A stretch of 64,000 bases of DNA from contig NC_045138.2 of assembly GCF_008831285.2 (NCBI RefSeq), positions 4,132,143 through 4,196,142 on the forward strand. Reading direction: 5' to 3'. The notes below the pieces were generated by a model, which saw only the letters and a program-made list of their open reading frames with translations, did no database searches and was not told the DNA's origin. Below, piece after piece: positions 27,237-38,648 of this stretch; the first letter of the stretch is position 1; each line of letters begins with the position of its first letter. Both the position numbers and the translations under genes were made by a program. Source of the DNA: Nymphaea colorata. Its lineage: Eukaryota; Streptophyta; Magnoliopsida; Nymphaeales; Nymphaeaceae.

Positions 27237-30190
27237 CGGAGCTCCAGAAAGCAGACTGTCAGGCTAATAGCTCAATCGATGGATATCTGCATTCCAACCG
27301 CCTATATAACAAGCATCAAAATGCAACCAAATGCGTCATGGTACAGCAAATAAACCTTGTCACTTGGATCAAATGAAACCTACATCAAGGAATCAAAAAA
27401 AAAAAAGCATAAGCAAGCGAATCAAACAAGACAATACCCAGAATGGCAATCCAGTAAAACCGATGAATGTGAGAGATGGGACTCCCAAACCAAGATACAT
27501 ACATGGATTTCAAATACATTTACACATACAAACAAATTTAACTGGGAAAAACTTAACAAGAAGACAGAAGAGTATAATATGTCACAACCTGAATCAGAAG
27601 CGGAAAAAGTACAAAAACAGAGGCAAGAACAAAGGGAAAGCATGCAGCAAACATGCTTAGAAACGAGAGATAAACCTTCTCCAACTTGATATTAGTTCAC
27701 CAGAATGAAGAAAAACCATTTGGGTCGTCTTCCGCGAAAGAGGGATGGAGGCAATTGGAGCTTTATCATATCAGGGAATTCGTGTTGTTTTACTGCGCGA
27801 GTGATTGTAGCCGCCTTAACGAGTGTACATGCGGAGAAGGACGTGTGGGGCTTTAATGCCGGCTGCGTGATTATTCCGTTCTGACGAGCGGTGAAGGCAT
27901 TTTTGTTTTCCTGTAAAAAGCAATTTTGTTATTCTTCCGATTTATAAAGTTTTTTTTTCTTTTTTCTCTTGGTTTTTCATGAGGTTATAATGTGGGGTTT
28001 GCTTGTCAGAAGGTATTTTTGTCTTTTTCAGAAAGAAATTAATTTTTTACTCTTTCAATTTTATCCCCTTTTTTTCCTTTTTTCCCTTTGTAGAACCTGA
28101 CGGTTTTTTATTCTTTTACCTTTAATGGTTACACTGTGACTGCAGAAGGTATTTTATAGTTAAAGCCAATTTTACTGTAATGGTATTTTTTCTTTGTGTG
28201 AGGTTTCACTCTTAAGGGTTCTTTTTCTCCTTTTCCTTTTCAGGTGTTTCTTTTTCATTTTTTTATTCTTTTATTTGAGCCATTTTCAATTTTTTTCTTT
28301 GGTATTTCTATTTTGGTGTGGTCACTTGTCCAAAACCCTAAAAAAAAGTTATTTTTTGAATAGAATGGAACTACATATTTAGCGTTTTTAAATAACAAAA
28401 ATAATTTTTTTCTCCCCTCGAGTTGGGACCACATACAAAATATCTTTTTAATAAAATGAAACAAGAAGTTCCCCTCAACATCAACATTGACGGACGCAGG
28501 TTTTATAACTAAACCCAAAGTATATGTTAGAATTGAAATGGCTCAATTACTCTTGCTGGTTAAATTTTTTTGCAAAAAAAAAAAAACTTTCCTTAATAAG
28601 TTTCAAAATGAAATATGATTTTTTTCTCTCATAAAAGTATCATAATGTTTCTCCAATAAAAGGTGGAAACATGTCACTTCATATTATTTTCATGAAAAGC
28701 ATTCTTGAGTCTGAGTGAGGAGTAAAAGTATTTCATCGTTTCACCCAAATTAGATAGGAAGCTTCCATTTTGGTTGGAGGGAAATGGATGGAAATTAAAG
28801 AAAACAACAATCAATCAAAAAAATGAAAGCAAAAAAGTTTGTTTAGTTGCAAAGGGAGGGAAAGGAAAAAGAGCTCTAATGTAAATCTAATTCATTTAAA
28901 ATTGAAGGAATTAAAAAGGAAACGAAAAGTTTATTCCTTTTTACCGTGTATACCATTTCCACTCGCCTGTAGAAGAGACATCAACCGACCTTGCGTGGCT
29001 CTTTCTCTCCCTCTTTGCCGCTGGTCAAGACTTCAATAGGCATTGGGCTTGTCTCTCTCTTCCTTCCCGACACTGCTCAAGACTTAGGTGATATTTTACA
29101 ATGGCTTCTTTACCAAAATCAAGTTTTTATCATTTTTATGTCATCCAATTAGTGCACCTGAAAATTTATTTGATTGATATAAATTTTTATCATATTTATT
29201 ACTATAGAATGAAAAATGTCGATATAGGATGTTGTTTTCGCCATAGTTTAACTTAAACTATGTAGTGATGACCTCTTTTTTTTGCAGCATAAAGAGTTAT
29301 CATTTAAAACGAATACTAGCCGCTTATCAACCTCCACACCATATGTTGCGCCAATCCCTTAGGAACCTCGAGTCTCGACTTGACCATGCTAGAAAACAAT
29401 GTATTGAAATTTATTGCTGAATCTTGCAGTTCGCCATCGGGTGAACATTCGATTTCATTGCTTGTCCTTGCTGCTTGCCAGAGCACCAATGCTCTCTTTC
29501 TTTCAAAAACCCTATTTTCTTAACCCAGCAATTACTTGCAACCAAAGAATTACCCACTGTTGACAGTCTAAGCAAAGCGAGTTACCACCAAAACCTCCAT
29601 TATTGACCCAAAGAAAAGAAACAAACAAACACAAAAGAAATTAACTTCACATTGGTTGCAGTGTGAACATTAACCAAGAACAACATTTTGATTTACGTGA
29701 CCACAATAAGAAATCAAGACTGAAAAAACAATGTTAAAGATCAAAGGAACAACGTATAATATCTATCACATTTCCAAAAAGAAAAAATCAAAATAAACTT
29801 TTAGGGAAAAAGTAAAAAGGATGATATGTAACATTGTTTTTTTACAATCTTAAATATAGCTTTTTACATGGACTTTGATTAAGATGATCAGTTTGTTTAG
29901 ACTGAAGATTACAAGTTTATTTAAATGAGGATCTTTCAAAGCACACTTTTTGATACGGTTTGAAATGTAAGAAGTGAGACTATATAGTGACATTCTTTAT
30001 TATCCCCTAATTATCCATACCTTGGATTGAAAGACCTTTAAGAATGTGTTTTGATGGATGAAAACAGATGGGGGAAAACAGAATAAAGGTGAGGGAATTT
30101 GGATGGAGGGGAATGGAGGATGAAATGGAAAGAAAGTTTTTTTTTTTTTTTTTTGTGTGTAGGTGAGAGCTAATAGAAAAGAAAGGAAGA
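27237..30190. other. Upstream flank and AT-rich intergenic DNA
   Basis: 27237-27900 should contain the promoter and leader of the XRCC4-like gene. 27900-30190 is dominated by T-rich and A-rich runs. No RNA gene, complete mobile element or protein domain was recognised. Confidence 0.5.
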
Positions 30191-30279
30191 AAACGAAAGT
30201 TACCCACTTCCCCTTCTCAGGTTAAAAAGAAAAACTTTTTTGAGAGTGACAACTTTAGAAACGAAAGTTACCCACTTCC
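30191..30279. repeat. 21-bp exact direct repeat at LINE 5' edge
   Basis: AAACGAAAGTTACCCACTTC plus one C occurs at 30191-30211 and again at 30259-30279, 68 bp apart. The second copy sits just before LINE sequence begins. It may be a microhomology or duplication made when the truncated LINE integrated. No third copy was noticed at the LINE 3' end. Confidence 0.65.
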
Positions 30280-30289
30280 TCTCACCCCA

Positions 30290-31625
30290 TTCGCTCCCCC
30301 ACTTACCGTCCTTCTCCACCCTTCAGTATGTTGATGATTTTCTTTTGTTCGGCAGTACTTCTCGCCAGCAGGTTGTGAGAACTTGGCTCATCCTTCGGGT
30401 CTTTAAGCTCATCTCAGGTCTTTCTATCAATTCCGCCAAATGTCACCTCTCCTTCATTCACGCGGATCCGGCCACGGTACTTCTCGCGGAAGCTTGTTTT
30501 GGGTGTAAGGCTACTAGTCTGCCCATGGACTATCTGGGGCTTCAGATTACGTTGTCGCCTCCTGCTCCTTCTTTTTGGGATGGGGTGGAGCAGAAGCTTA
30601 CGGATCGCCTTCAGTGTTGGCAGGGAAAGCTGCTTTCTCTTCCAGGTCGGATTACTTTGGCTAAGCACTGCCTCGCGTCGGTTCCTCTCCATGCTTTGTC
30701 TGTCTTTCGGCCTCCTGTGGCTGTCTTGCGTAGGTTTGATAAGCTTATTCGTAAGTTTGTTTGGGATGGTGATCGACCTTCAGATCGCCTTGCGCCTTGG
30801 GATGTGGTTGTCTTTCCGCGTCTTCTTGGGGGTGCTGGGGTTACCAACCTTAGTCGGGCTTGTGAGTCTTCCCTGTGTTCTTGGTGGTGGCGGTTAGCTA
30901 CTGAACATTCTCCCATCACCCAGTTCATTAGTTCAAAATTCGACCTGCCTTCCCCTAGCGTCTGGCATAGTTCTATATCTCACATCTCCCCTTCCCACTT
31001 TTGGTCCGACATGCTTTCTGTCCTTCCTCTTTTCCTTCGCCTTGCTGACCTCTCATCGTTCACGTCCCCATCCTGACCCCTTTCACCTACCCGTGAGTTC
31101 ACTTTTTCTTCTTGCTACCTGGCCTCCTTTGGTCCCTCTGTCGCGTCACTCCCCCCTCGGTCTCTTTGGTCTCCTGGCCCATCTCATCGAGCCATTGCTT
31201 TTGTCTGGCTTCTTCTGACTGGCCATATCAACACTTTTGATCACGTACAGCGCCTTGGCATCAGTTTGGCTAACCAGTGTCCCTTATGTCTTGTTGCGAC
31301 TGAGTCTAGGGTCCACCTTTTTACTTCTTGCCCTTTTTTCTTTAGTGTCCTTGCTTATACTTGGCCTTTCCTTGTTAGTAATCTTCCAAACCCACCATCC
31401 ATTCGTCTTTTCTTCCTCTTTTGTCCTTCCCCCCACCTGACTGCTTCTTGGGGTCATGTCTGGAGGCCGTGGCTCATTTCAGCTTGGTGGCGCATTTGGG
31501 TGGAGCGCAACAACAGGGTCTTCAGGGGCATCTTCTCTTCACCAGATTCTGTGGCTCGTCTTGTGCAAGGGGATATCCAGTTCGCCATTCGGATAAAGCG
31601 CCGCCGCCTGACTGCGGTTGGGTGA
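30290..31625 (+). pseudogene. 5'-truncated LINE (L1-type) reverse transcriptase, C-terminal part
   Basis: The frame enters in the middle of a reverse transcriptase, just before the catalytic motif (LQYVDDFLLFG at about 30327). It continues through SGLSINSAKCHLSF, the thumb region MDYLGLQITL, ITLAKHCLASVP and KFVWDGD to a zinc-binding RVT module with CPLC and ESRVHLFTSC near 31270-31345, then RIWVERNNRVFRG, ending at 31625. The only break is one TGA at 31074-31076; the same frame resumes at once on the far side, so decay is slight. The N-terminal endonuclease and most of the reverse transcriptase are missing, the usual result of incomplete target-primed reverse transcription. Confidence 0.9.
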
Positions 31626-31815
31626 CTGTGCCGTTTCGTCTTTCTTCTTCTCTCTTATTTTTCTGTGCATTGTATTGTTTATTTGTTCCTCCTGCTTGCG
31701 TAATTTTGTTCTTTGCGGATTGTTTTTATATTTAGGGGACCTCTTGTCCCAAATTTTGTTATATATTCCCATTTTATCGGCTCTCTCTCTCTCTCTCTCT
31801 ATATATATATGGTTC
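31626..31815 (+). other. LINE 3' UTR and (CT)n(AT)n tail
   Basis: The T-rich region after the LINE stop ends in a (CT)n then (AT)n tract at about 31780-31810. The exact 3' border is uncertain, because a short simple repeat may be the LINE tail or an older microsatellite. Confidence 0.5.
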
Positions 31816-32750
31816 TTTTTAGTTTTATTTCAAAGTTAATCCCAATATTTTAAGTATTTTCCATAACATGTCTCCATTAGTTATTTTCTTTTTTTTTTTT
31901 ACATTTTTTGTTAAGACATTTTTTGTTAGTGTTACATATAGGATTAGATATTTAATTTGCTTTTTCAACTACAATTTTTGCATATCATTTTCTAAGTTAA
32001 TTACATTTTAGTTAGTCAATTTTTGATATTTTATTTTATGTTTTACCATATTCGAAATTGTTTTGACTTAAGATAAAAGAATATATCTGCAAATATATTT
32101 GAGGATCGTAAGGGCAATCTTGTAAATTAAATTAGATGTTTTCATTTCCTTTCCTTCCTATGAAAACTTGCTTTTATAATATAAAAAGTTTTTCTTTTCT
32201 TTCATTTCCATTTTTCCCCCTCATTAATCTTTTTCTTTTTTTTGTCCTTCTTTAAAATCGTTTCCTTTCCAACATTGTGTAGCGATTGGTAAAACCCTTC
32301 TTCAATTGCAAGAAAGTCTTGGGGAAAAAGAATCACAAATTCTCTTAAATATTCTTGGACATCGGAAATGACCCTAATGGCATGCTCAAGGGCCCAGCTC
32401 GTCCTTCACTCGCACCAACGAGTTTTCCAACTATGTCTTAAGTAGCTCTTATGCCATCTCACAATAATTTTATCTATTGACTTCCAACTTTGAAACAATT
32501 TGGATCAAAGGACATTGCCTCACTTGTATAGTTTTATCTTAAAAACGGCTGCTCGATTTAATAGGTTATTTTTTTCCGGTTGACTATATCAAGTTTTTTG
32601 CGGATGAGTGATGAGCAATTGGAGAAGGAAGTCCAAGATTTTGTTCATTATTCTAGAGTAGGCAACATGTTTCCCGTTGTGTTCAAGCTATCTGGTCGAC
32701 ATGGTAGTGGTGTGCCATTGTTGTTCTACATGATTCTCTGGTATAGGGGT
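31816..32750. other. AT-rich DNA with a short unrecognised frame
   Basis: Mostly low-complexity T/A. A short frame at about 32605-32750 reads SDEQLEKEVQDFVHYSRVGN, which looks coding in composition but matches no family I recognise. It ends where a repeat begins near 32751. Confidence 0.4.
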
Positions 32751-32915
32751 GGAGCCAGGATTTTCTTCAGGGGCGGGCTGACAATCCAACATATGAATTC
32801 GGATAGAGCCAAACTGAATTCTAATACATAAAATACATTATGCAATTAAAAAATATTATGTTTTTCAATGAAAAAAAAAAATCATTGGTTGGGGTGGGGC
32901 CATGGCTTAACCCCC
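32751..32915. repeat. GGGTGGAGCCAG-type repeat
   Basis: Begins GGGGTGGAGCCAGGATTTTC and ends near GGGGTGGGGCCATGG. The same word appears inverted at about 35075-35085 (CTGGCTCCACCC). Dispersed elements bearing this motif are common in plant DNA. It interrupts the short frame noted just upstream. Confidence 0.45.
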
Positions 32916-33781
32916 TCCGCCCTATGTCGTGTCAGGACACGACATGCAGAGGCCACTCAATGGCTACAATAACATAATTTCAATCCCATGCAAGGCATCC
33001 TCAAACATGTCACTTACATTCATAAGCACAACAGTTACATGCACATCAATCATGTACATTTCCATCACATACATTTCAGTTTCAATACTATCAGTGAATT
33101 TACAGTTCCTGTGGGTGCAAATACAGGCACGTGCACACCGCGGGCGGCCTACAGTCGAGAGACAACCCTCGTGATTATGTTGGAGAAGCGTTGATTCATG
33201 GCTATAATGATCATTTGCGTATGATGGGTTAATTTTTGAAGCAACAGGGAAGCATGGTAAAAATTGAGATGTTGTGGGGAAAATTTAGAACCGTTGTTGC
33301 GAGCACGTGGCGCATGCTTTTGTGAATGAATGTATTTTGGCGTTATTTAGGGAAGAATACGTATATTGGATGTATCTTTGGGGTAGACGCTTTAACTATA
33401 GAAAGCATGTAAGAAGTATTAAGGATGAAGTGATTGAAGCATTGTGTTTTGACGTTAGTAGCATGCAACGGCAAGAGGTTGGGAAGTGGCCTATTGGAGA
33501 GCTTGTACGTTGACACTACTAGTCGACACCCTCTTGAGGCGATGACACGCACATTCATTCACGGAACAATCAATCAATTCACATCACAAATCCTAGGATC
33601 TCATGATCCTAGGAACACACATTCACACACTTGCCCAGGCAGGGACTTGCCTGGAAAGTCGCCATACATGTGGCGTGCTCACAACACTCTTCAAAATGCC
33701 TTGAACTTCGAATCAGGTAGCTCAAGGTCGACGGGACGTGCCCGGTGCACCTGAAAACATAAACAAAAGATAAGATTTCTA
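32916..33781. other. Possible gypsy-derived and unrecognised DNA
   Basis: Holds CA-rich sequence at 32930-33180, an unrecognised frame at 33307-33513 (WMYLWGRRFNYRKHVRSIKD) and a perfect hairpin at about 33588-33611 (TCCTAGGATC, TCAT, GATCCTAGGA). It adjoins the gypsy remnant and may include its 3' non-coding region, but I cannot prove that. Confidence 0.35.
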
Positions 33782-34182
33782 CTAGTTATCATCCTCAGGT
33801 TCCCATGTGCTCTCATTCAATCCATGGTACTGCCATTCCACCTTTACTAAAGGAATTCTTTTCGTGCGAAGCACTTGCTCTCTTTGATCCACAATTCTAA
33901 TAGGCCTATCTTCCATCGTCAAATCATCTTGCACTTGAATACCTTGAAAATCAAAGTACCCACATCTGTTCTCTACGACGAATGTCGGCATAGCTTTTCT
34001 ATCTATTCTAAGCAGTCAACAACTTTTTCCTTATCAATTGCACTTGGTCGGTGTAGTGTTTCAAAACTAAAGGGTTTTCGATCTTATCATCACCCAATTC
34101 GGTCCAACCAGCTGGCGATTTGCACGGCCTTCCATACAAAGCCTCAAAATGTGTCATCCCAATACTAGAGTGGTAATCTTTG
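33782..34182 (-). pseudogene. Ty3/gypsy chromovirus remnant: integrase end and chromodomain
   Basis: Read on the minus strand, the first piece has YHSSIGMTHFEALYGRPCKS followed by YTDQVQLIRKKLLTA, the typical C-terminal part of a gypsy integrase. After a stop near 34008 a second piece reads VQDDLTMEDRPIRIVDQREQ and IPLVKVEWQYHGLNESTWEP, the chromodomain-like end of plant chromovirus integrases. The linker between them, including the usual HVSMLRKY block, is missing. The upstream side is cut at about 34182 by a TIR mini-element. Clearly dead. Confidence 0.85.
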
Positions 34183-34634
34183 GTAGGTATGGATATACAA
34201 CAAGTTAAGCTTACTCGGGCTTGACTCAAAATCACCTATGTAAGCTCAACTCAAAGAGTGATTCCTTCAATAAACAAGTCAAGCTTGAGCTTGAGCTAAA
34301 ACTTGAGTTATAAATGAGTCAATTCAAGCTACACCAACTGGACTCATTGAAGCTCGACTCAGATCATGTCTTCCTTGTTTGTTAATCTTCATGGTACGTT
34401 GGTAATTTTGATGAATTTTAATACACTTTCTGTGTTTTTTATTTGCATTTAATGAAAAATAATATGAATCAAGTGTTAAGAGCTTAAACTAGTTGAGCTT
34501 GAGTCCGGACTCAGTTTACCGAGACAAGCTTGAACCTGCCTCATAAGGCTCGAGTCAAGCTCGAGCTTAGCAATATGTGACTCGAGCGGAGATTGAGCTG
34601 GCTGAGCTCTTGCTCACTCATTGTACATTCCTAC
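34183..34634. mobile_element. TIR mini-element, AAGCTCGAG family, copy 1
   Basis: 452 bp. The left end GTAGGTATGGATATACAACA and the reverse complement of the right end, GTAGGAATGTACAATGAGTG, form imperfect inverted repeats, followed inside by many CTCGAGCTT/AAGCTCGAG words. It directly abuts the gypsy integrase fragment. Related copies lie at about 39108-39437 and perhaps 42290-42510. Confidence 0.65.
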
Positions 34635-34904
34635 TAACAGCGCGAAGGAGACAACCAACTGGATTCTTATTTGCCCTAACATCATTGGTCACAAAGGTTT
34701 TGAAGGCTTCCCAAGACTTGGTGGGCATTGCCTACTCACTTAGACAATGTTATATCTTCACACATAACTCAGGCTGAAAAAAGGGAAAGTTGAAATAACT
34801 TGAAGCTTATTTTCTAAACTAGCATTTTCATAGTCATTCTTAAAGACCTGTTTGAATAGAGAGGTCTGCCATGACAGCATTTTTTACAATCTTAGTCTCC
34901 TATA

Positions 34905-35092
34905 TAGGGGGAGAGCCCAGGGGCCCCGCAGGGACCTGACCCCCACTAAAAAAAAAACATGTAAATTTTAGAAAATTTCACTTGTTCTGTATAAAAATTT
35001 TGAAAATTGATATTTCGGCCCCTGTCAAAATTTAAAAACTTTAATTCGGTTTCCCTCATGAAAAATTTCTGGCTCCACCCTTGCTCGTATAT
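34905..35092. repeat. GGCTCCACCC-ended dispersed repeat
   Basis: Starts near TATAGGGGGAGAGCCCAGGG and ends CTGGCTCCACCCTTGCTCG. The centre reads TTTCGGCCCCTGTCAAAATTT. A similar centre (TTTGGCCCCTGTACAAATTT) occurs at about 41060-41080, so this is a multi-copy short element. Confidence 0.5.
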
Positions 35093-35950
35093 GTGCCACT
35101 CTAAGACAAGATTTAATGTTGTTTTTAAGAATCTTCTTTTGCATTTTTATCATCGTGTCTCTATTGCATTGAAGAATATTTAAAACTTGTTCTTCACCAA
35201 TATGGCCACCATTTTAGTGGAAGACATGGTATAGTGTACCTAAAACGTCCTGCTGGAGGTTGTGCTTCCTCCTTTTATTAAGGAAAAAATGAATGAACAA
35301 AGAATGAAGGAGAAAAAATTAACAAATCTTCCACAGGTTATCTATCCTTGATGGAAGATAGGAAACAAACAGCAACATCTTTAGAAGGCTGGTCATTATA
35401 TATTGTTAGAACAGGAAGAAACCTGCTGATAGCAGAAAACCCCCCTTGGGAGAGCTCTGTGACCTTCAAGGCAGCTATTGAGCCAACGATTCCGATTCTT
35501 GTGATTGGAGATGGCAAAAAATTCTGTGGGTGGTTGGTGGAGCTCTCTTCCACTCTGCACAAAAGTTGATTTAAAGGAGTTGTATTTGAATCAAATCTGT
35601 TATCAAGGGGGTCATAAAACTAGACCCTGCAAACTTTTAGTAAAATAGTTTAAACAAAATATAAGCATCCACATATCTTTTAAAAATATTTTAATGTAAA
35701 ACATGCTTTAATTCAAGTTGTTTTTGTGAAAGAAGAGAAGTCGCACTATGAAAATGTTGACATTATATAAAGGGTTCACCCTTGCTTATTATAAAAGGAC
35801 TATTAAACTCCAAGAAACAATGAACTTATTATATCTTTCAACCAACATTTTCTTAAGGTTATATCTGTAAGGTTAGATTGCATTAGATAAAAAAAAAATT
35901 AGTCGGTTCCATAAGCCGTCTAGTTTTTGTCCCTGATTTAAGGGCCTCAG

Positions 35951-35983
<33 letters not shown>

Positions 35984-36480
35984 AGACTTATTTTAACAAA
36001 CAGGAATGATTTCTGTCTCCCACATATTTTAACTTATGTGCAAACGTCAAGTTACATACAATGTGCAATTAAAAGGTATACAACTCTACAAACTTTTCAT
36101 TATACAAGAAACATTTTTACTATACCAGAAACAACATCGAAAAGCTTGAAGCAATGTTATTACATTTTTCTTTCGAAAGCTGACAAGCAATGCCAATACA
36201 TTCAAATGAAGAGGAGGGAAAGAGAAATACGAACAGGCATTAGACAAAACAAGGAATGTGTTGTTCAAATTGGTGTTGTTGAACAGGCACTTCAGCAAAA
36301 GCTTCAAACAACACTGAAACGAGAAAGGATGGCCTCCAATGAAATTTGTCTTCTTTGAAGATGAACAAATTAAGTAGTTCCGTGAACCACAGAATCGGAC
36401 GTCTTCGTTCCTGCATAAATTTCTACACCTAATTTACTAAATTGGCGTTCCACATTCAACCTCCACATCTACTCATTCTA
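35093..36480. other. Non-coding interval, nothing recognised
   Basis: AT-rich with a short (TA)(TG) tract at 35950-35982. The frames at 35338-35569 and 35969-36358 carry no known domain, and both strands are open at similar length. I do not call a gene. Confidence 0.5.
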
Positions 36481-36689
36481 GAGAACAAGGATCCATGATT
36501 ATGCAACTGCTTTCCATCTATCCATGAGTTCAGCAAGAGTTCTATGAGAGTCTCCCGCCACGCCGATCGACGTCGGCCGGGCACGCTCCTTGACATGCTT
36601 GTCTCCCATCCACAGTCTCAGTTGCCTATCAATCTCCTCGCCCTTGATCAGCTCTCCTCCATTAGACCCTCTCCAACTCCTTTCCCAGA

Positions 36690-36960
36690 ACTCCAGTCCA
36701 TAAAAAACAGAGAATGCACAAAAACACAGCAGCAAGATTTACGTGGTTCGGCTTAGATGCCTACATCCACGGTAGAAAGTGGAGAAGTTTTGTATTATTT
36801 TCACACATTGGTCGAGAGTACAGTTGCTCTTTAAATAAGATTACAATACAGCAGTTAGAGTGACAAGGAAGGCAAGTTGGAGTCTTTCTAAAAATTAAAC
36901 TTCCTTAGATGACTCCAACCTTCTTCTCAAACGGTCCTTGATCTCCTCCAATCTTGCGTG
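36690..36960 (-). repeat. Copia-type LTR fragment
   Basis: The plus strand carries AAGATTTACGTGGTTCGGCT followed by GATGCCTACATCCACGGTAG, a signature I recognise from many plant Copia LTRs read on the opposite strand. An element body, primer site or second LTR was not found. An adjacent frame at 36499-36735 (minus) may be leader or unrelated. Confidence 0.5.
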
Positions 36961-37606
36961 ACAGTCCACTCCTCTCAATGGGAGACATGAAACTCCCACC
37001 TTTATCATTTCTCATTCCAAAAATGGCAGCTCAGATACCAAATGCAACAAATGATAGGATCTGAATGCACATTTCTCCCTCCAAGTTCAGATCACCACTT
37101 AATGATACCGATCTTGGCATTGGTCCAATGGATGGACTTCTTCTCACTCGCTGAGTTTCGATGACCATGGCCTCCATCAGTTCATTCACAACCTCTGTCA
37201 TGGTAGGCAGGGACAAAACCTACTTGAGCCAAATATGGCATTTAAAATAGTTCCTCAGCATCGTCCCTAGTAAAAACAAATAGTTCCCAATGAACCTGGC
37301 CCAAACCCCTTTTATCTCTTGAGCAATGTTCATATATCTGCCTTTAATCATACGCAAGTTTTGACAATCTAGAGGCTCCAAATGATTTGGTGAAAAGTCA
37401 GCAATTCTTTTGTAGCTGCAAGAAGACCGTCATCTCATTTCTCCAATCAACTCTCTTCAAGGACTTCTTCTTTGAAATTTTGTGGAGTTCATCTTCAACA
37501 TATTAGCAGCCAGTTTTCAATTATGAGAACACGTGACGCAGATTCTTTCCTGTTCTTGCAGACGAAGAACCGATTGGCACTATATAAAAAAAAAAGACAT
37601 TCACTG

Positions 37607-37800
37607 ACTCCTGGGAAAAAAAGCACGTCGCTAAAAGGCTATTTTTACCCACGTCCGGCTTTAAATGTGGATGAAAGCAGCCTTCACCAACACTTGACGC
37701 TAAGATGTTGTTGAAGTTGAGCTTTTACAGACGTTCAATTCTAAAACGTCGATAAATATGTCACTTTTATCAACGTCACAGAACAAGACATCGGTGAAAA
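37607..37800. repeat. Cluster of ACGTCGNTAAAAG-like subterminal words
   Basis: Words such as CACGTCGCTAAAAGG, CACGTCCGGCTTTAAA, AACGTCGATAAA and TATCAACGTCACAGAA, and inverted forms such as CTTTTACAGACGTT, recur every 30-40 bp. Dense repeated words in both directions are typical of subterminal regions of CACTA or Mutator-like DNA transposons. No transposase is present. Confidence 0.5.
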
Positions 37801-38042
37801 GTAGCATTCCCCATGGCCAGCGCAACTCCTCTCCTTTGCAAACGATCAAGGGTGGGAAGTCTATTGTGTTCAGAAACATAGACAAACCACCTTGATCTAG
37901 GATGACATTCCTTCCACGAGATAATTTCTCTCGAATCACTAGGCATAGTGGTGCAATCTAAAATCTTATACAAATATGCAAATTTAAGATTGGTAGCATC
38001 ATTACGGTTAACCAAGAGAGCATCAGGTTTGTTTGCTAGCAT
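37801..38042 (-). pseudogene. LINE zinc-binding-domain fragment
   Basis: The minus strand reads ISWKECHPRSRWFVYVSEHN followed by RLPTLDRLQRRGVALAMGNA. This matches the pattern of the zf-RVT region after plant L1-type reverse transcriptases (HPR..FLWL...RLPT.DRLQRRG). The cysteine part is lost. It is a short fragment on the strand opposite to the LINE at 30.3 kb. Confidence 0.55.
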
Positions 38043-38049
38043 TTGTTTA

Positions 38050-38165
38050 TGAGCCTGGGCGTCGGGCCCAGCCGGCCCGGCCCAGCCCAGGCCTGGGCCG
38101 GGAAATACCTAGCCTGGGCCAGGCCGAGACCCGGGCTATCGGGCTGGATTGGGCTGGGCCCACCC
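38050..38165. repeat. GC-rich GGCCCAGGCC-type repeat
   Basis: Dense GGGCC/GGCCC words (GGCCCGGCCCAGCCCAGGCC) in otherwise AT-rich DNA. It resembles weaker blocks near 11.4 and 15.6 kb. No coding function. Confidence 0.55.
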
Positions 38166-38435
38166 TTAGTTTGAACTCATCTTCAAGAGAAGACATTGTA
38201 TAGAGTACACTTTGTCTTACATGGTGTTCTGTTCCATGCAATCAAAACACACACCTAAAGTTGAGACAAAAGAGTCTCAAGACAACCAATCTTGCTATAA
38301 TGAATCATCTCTCCCTCTCAAGCATGCCGAACTTGTTTAAATAAGACACCAACCTCATTTATCTTAACAACACATTGAAAAACATGAAACAAGATATGGT
38401 GTTTTTATAAATCTATCTCATAGATGTGTTCCTAA

Positions 38436-38648
38436 GGGTGTGTTTGATAGCCTTGGATTTGAAATCCGAGATGATTGGAGGTCATTGTGAATCTCAAATA
38501 CAAGGATTTGAGGTCAAACCATCTCCCATCTGCCCTCAAATATGAAGTTCTATACATAAACTGAGGATCTCAAAGTCTATTTTTCATATGATGGTAAAAT
38601 CCGGTGGGTCCCATACAGATCTAAAATCCAAGGCTATCAAGCACACCC
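38436..38648. mobile_element. PIF/Harbinger-type MITE (Tourist-like) with TAA duplication
   Basis: 213 bp. The left end GGGTGTGTTTGATAGCCTTG and the reverse complement of the right end, GGGTGTGCTTGATAGCCTTG, differ at one position. The element is flanked by TAA on both sides (38433-38435 and 38649-38651). The 3-bp TAA duplication and GGGTGTG ends fit PIF/Harbinger non-autonomous elements. Confidence 0.85.

Noticed and set aside
33588-33611. 10-bp-arm hairpin TCCTAGGATC as a terminator or attachment site
   Set aside because: In a plant genome an isolated palindrome in repeat-derived DNA has no assignable role.
36499-36735. 78-codon minus-strand frame as a host gene
   Set aside because: It overlaps an LTR-like segment, has no recognised domain, and no splice partners were found.
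37026-37037. GCTCAGATACCA as a Copia primer-binding site
   Set aside because: It resembles the tRNA-iMet site with one mismatch, but no LTR begins beside it and the nearest LTR-like sequence is on the wrong side.
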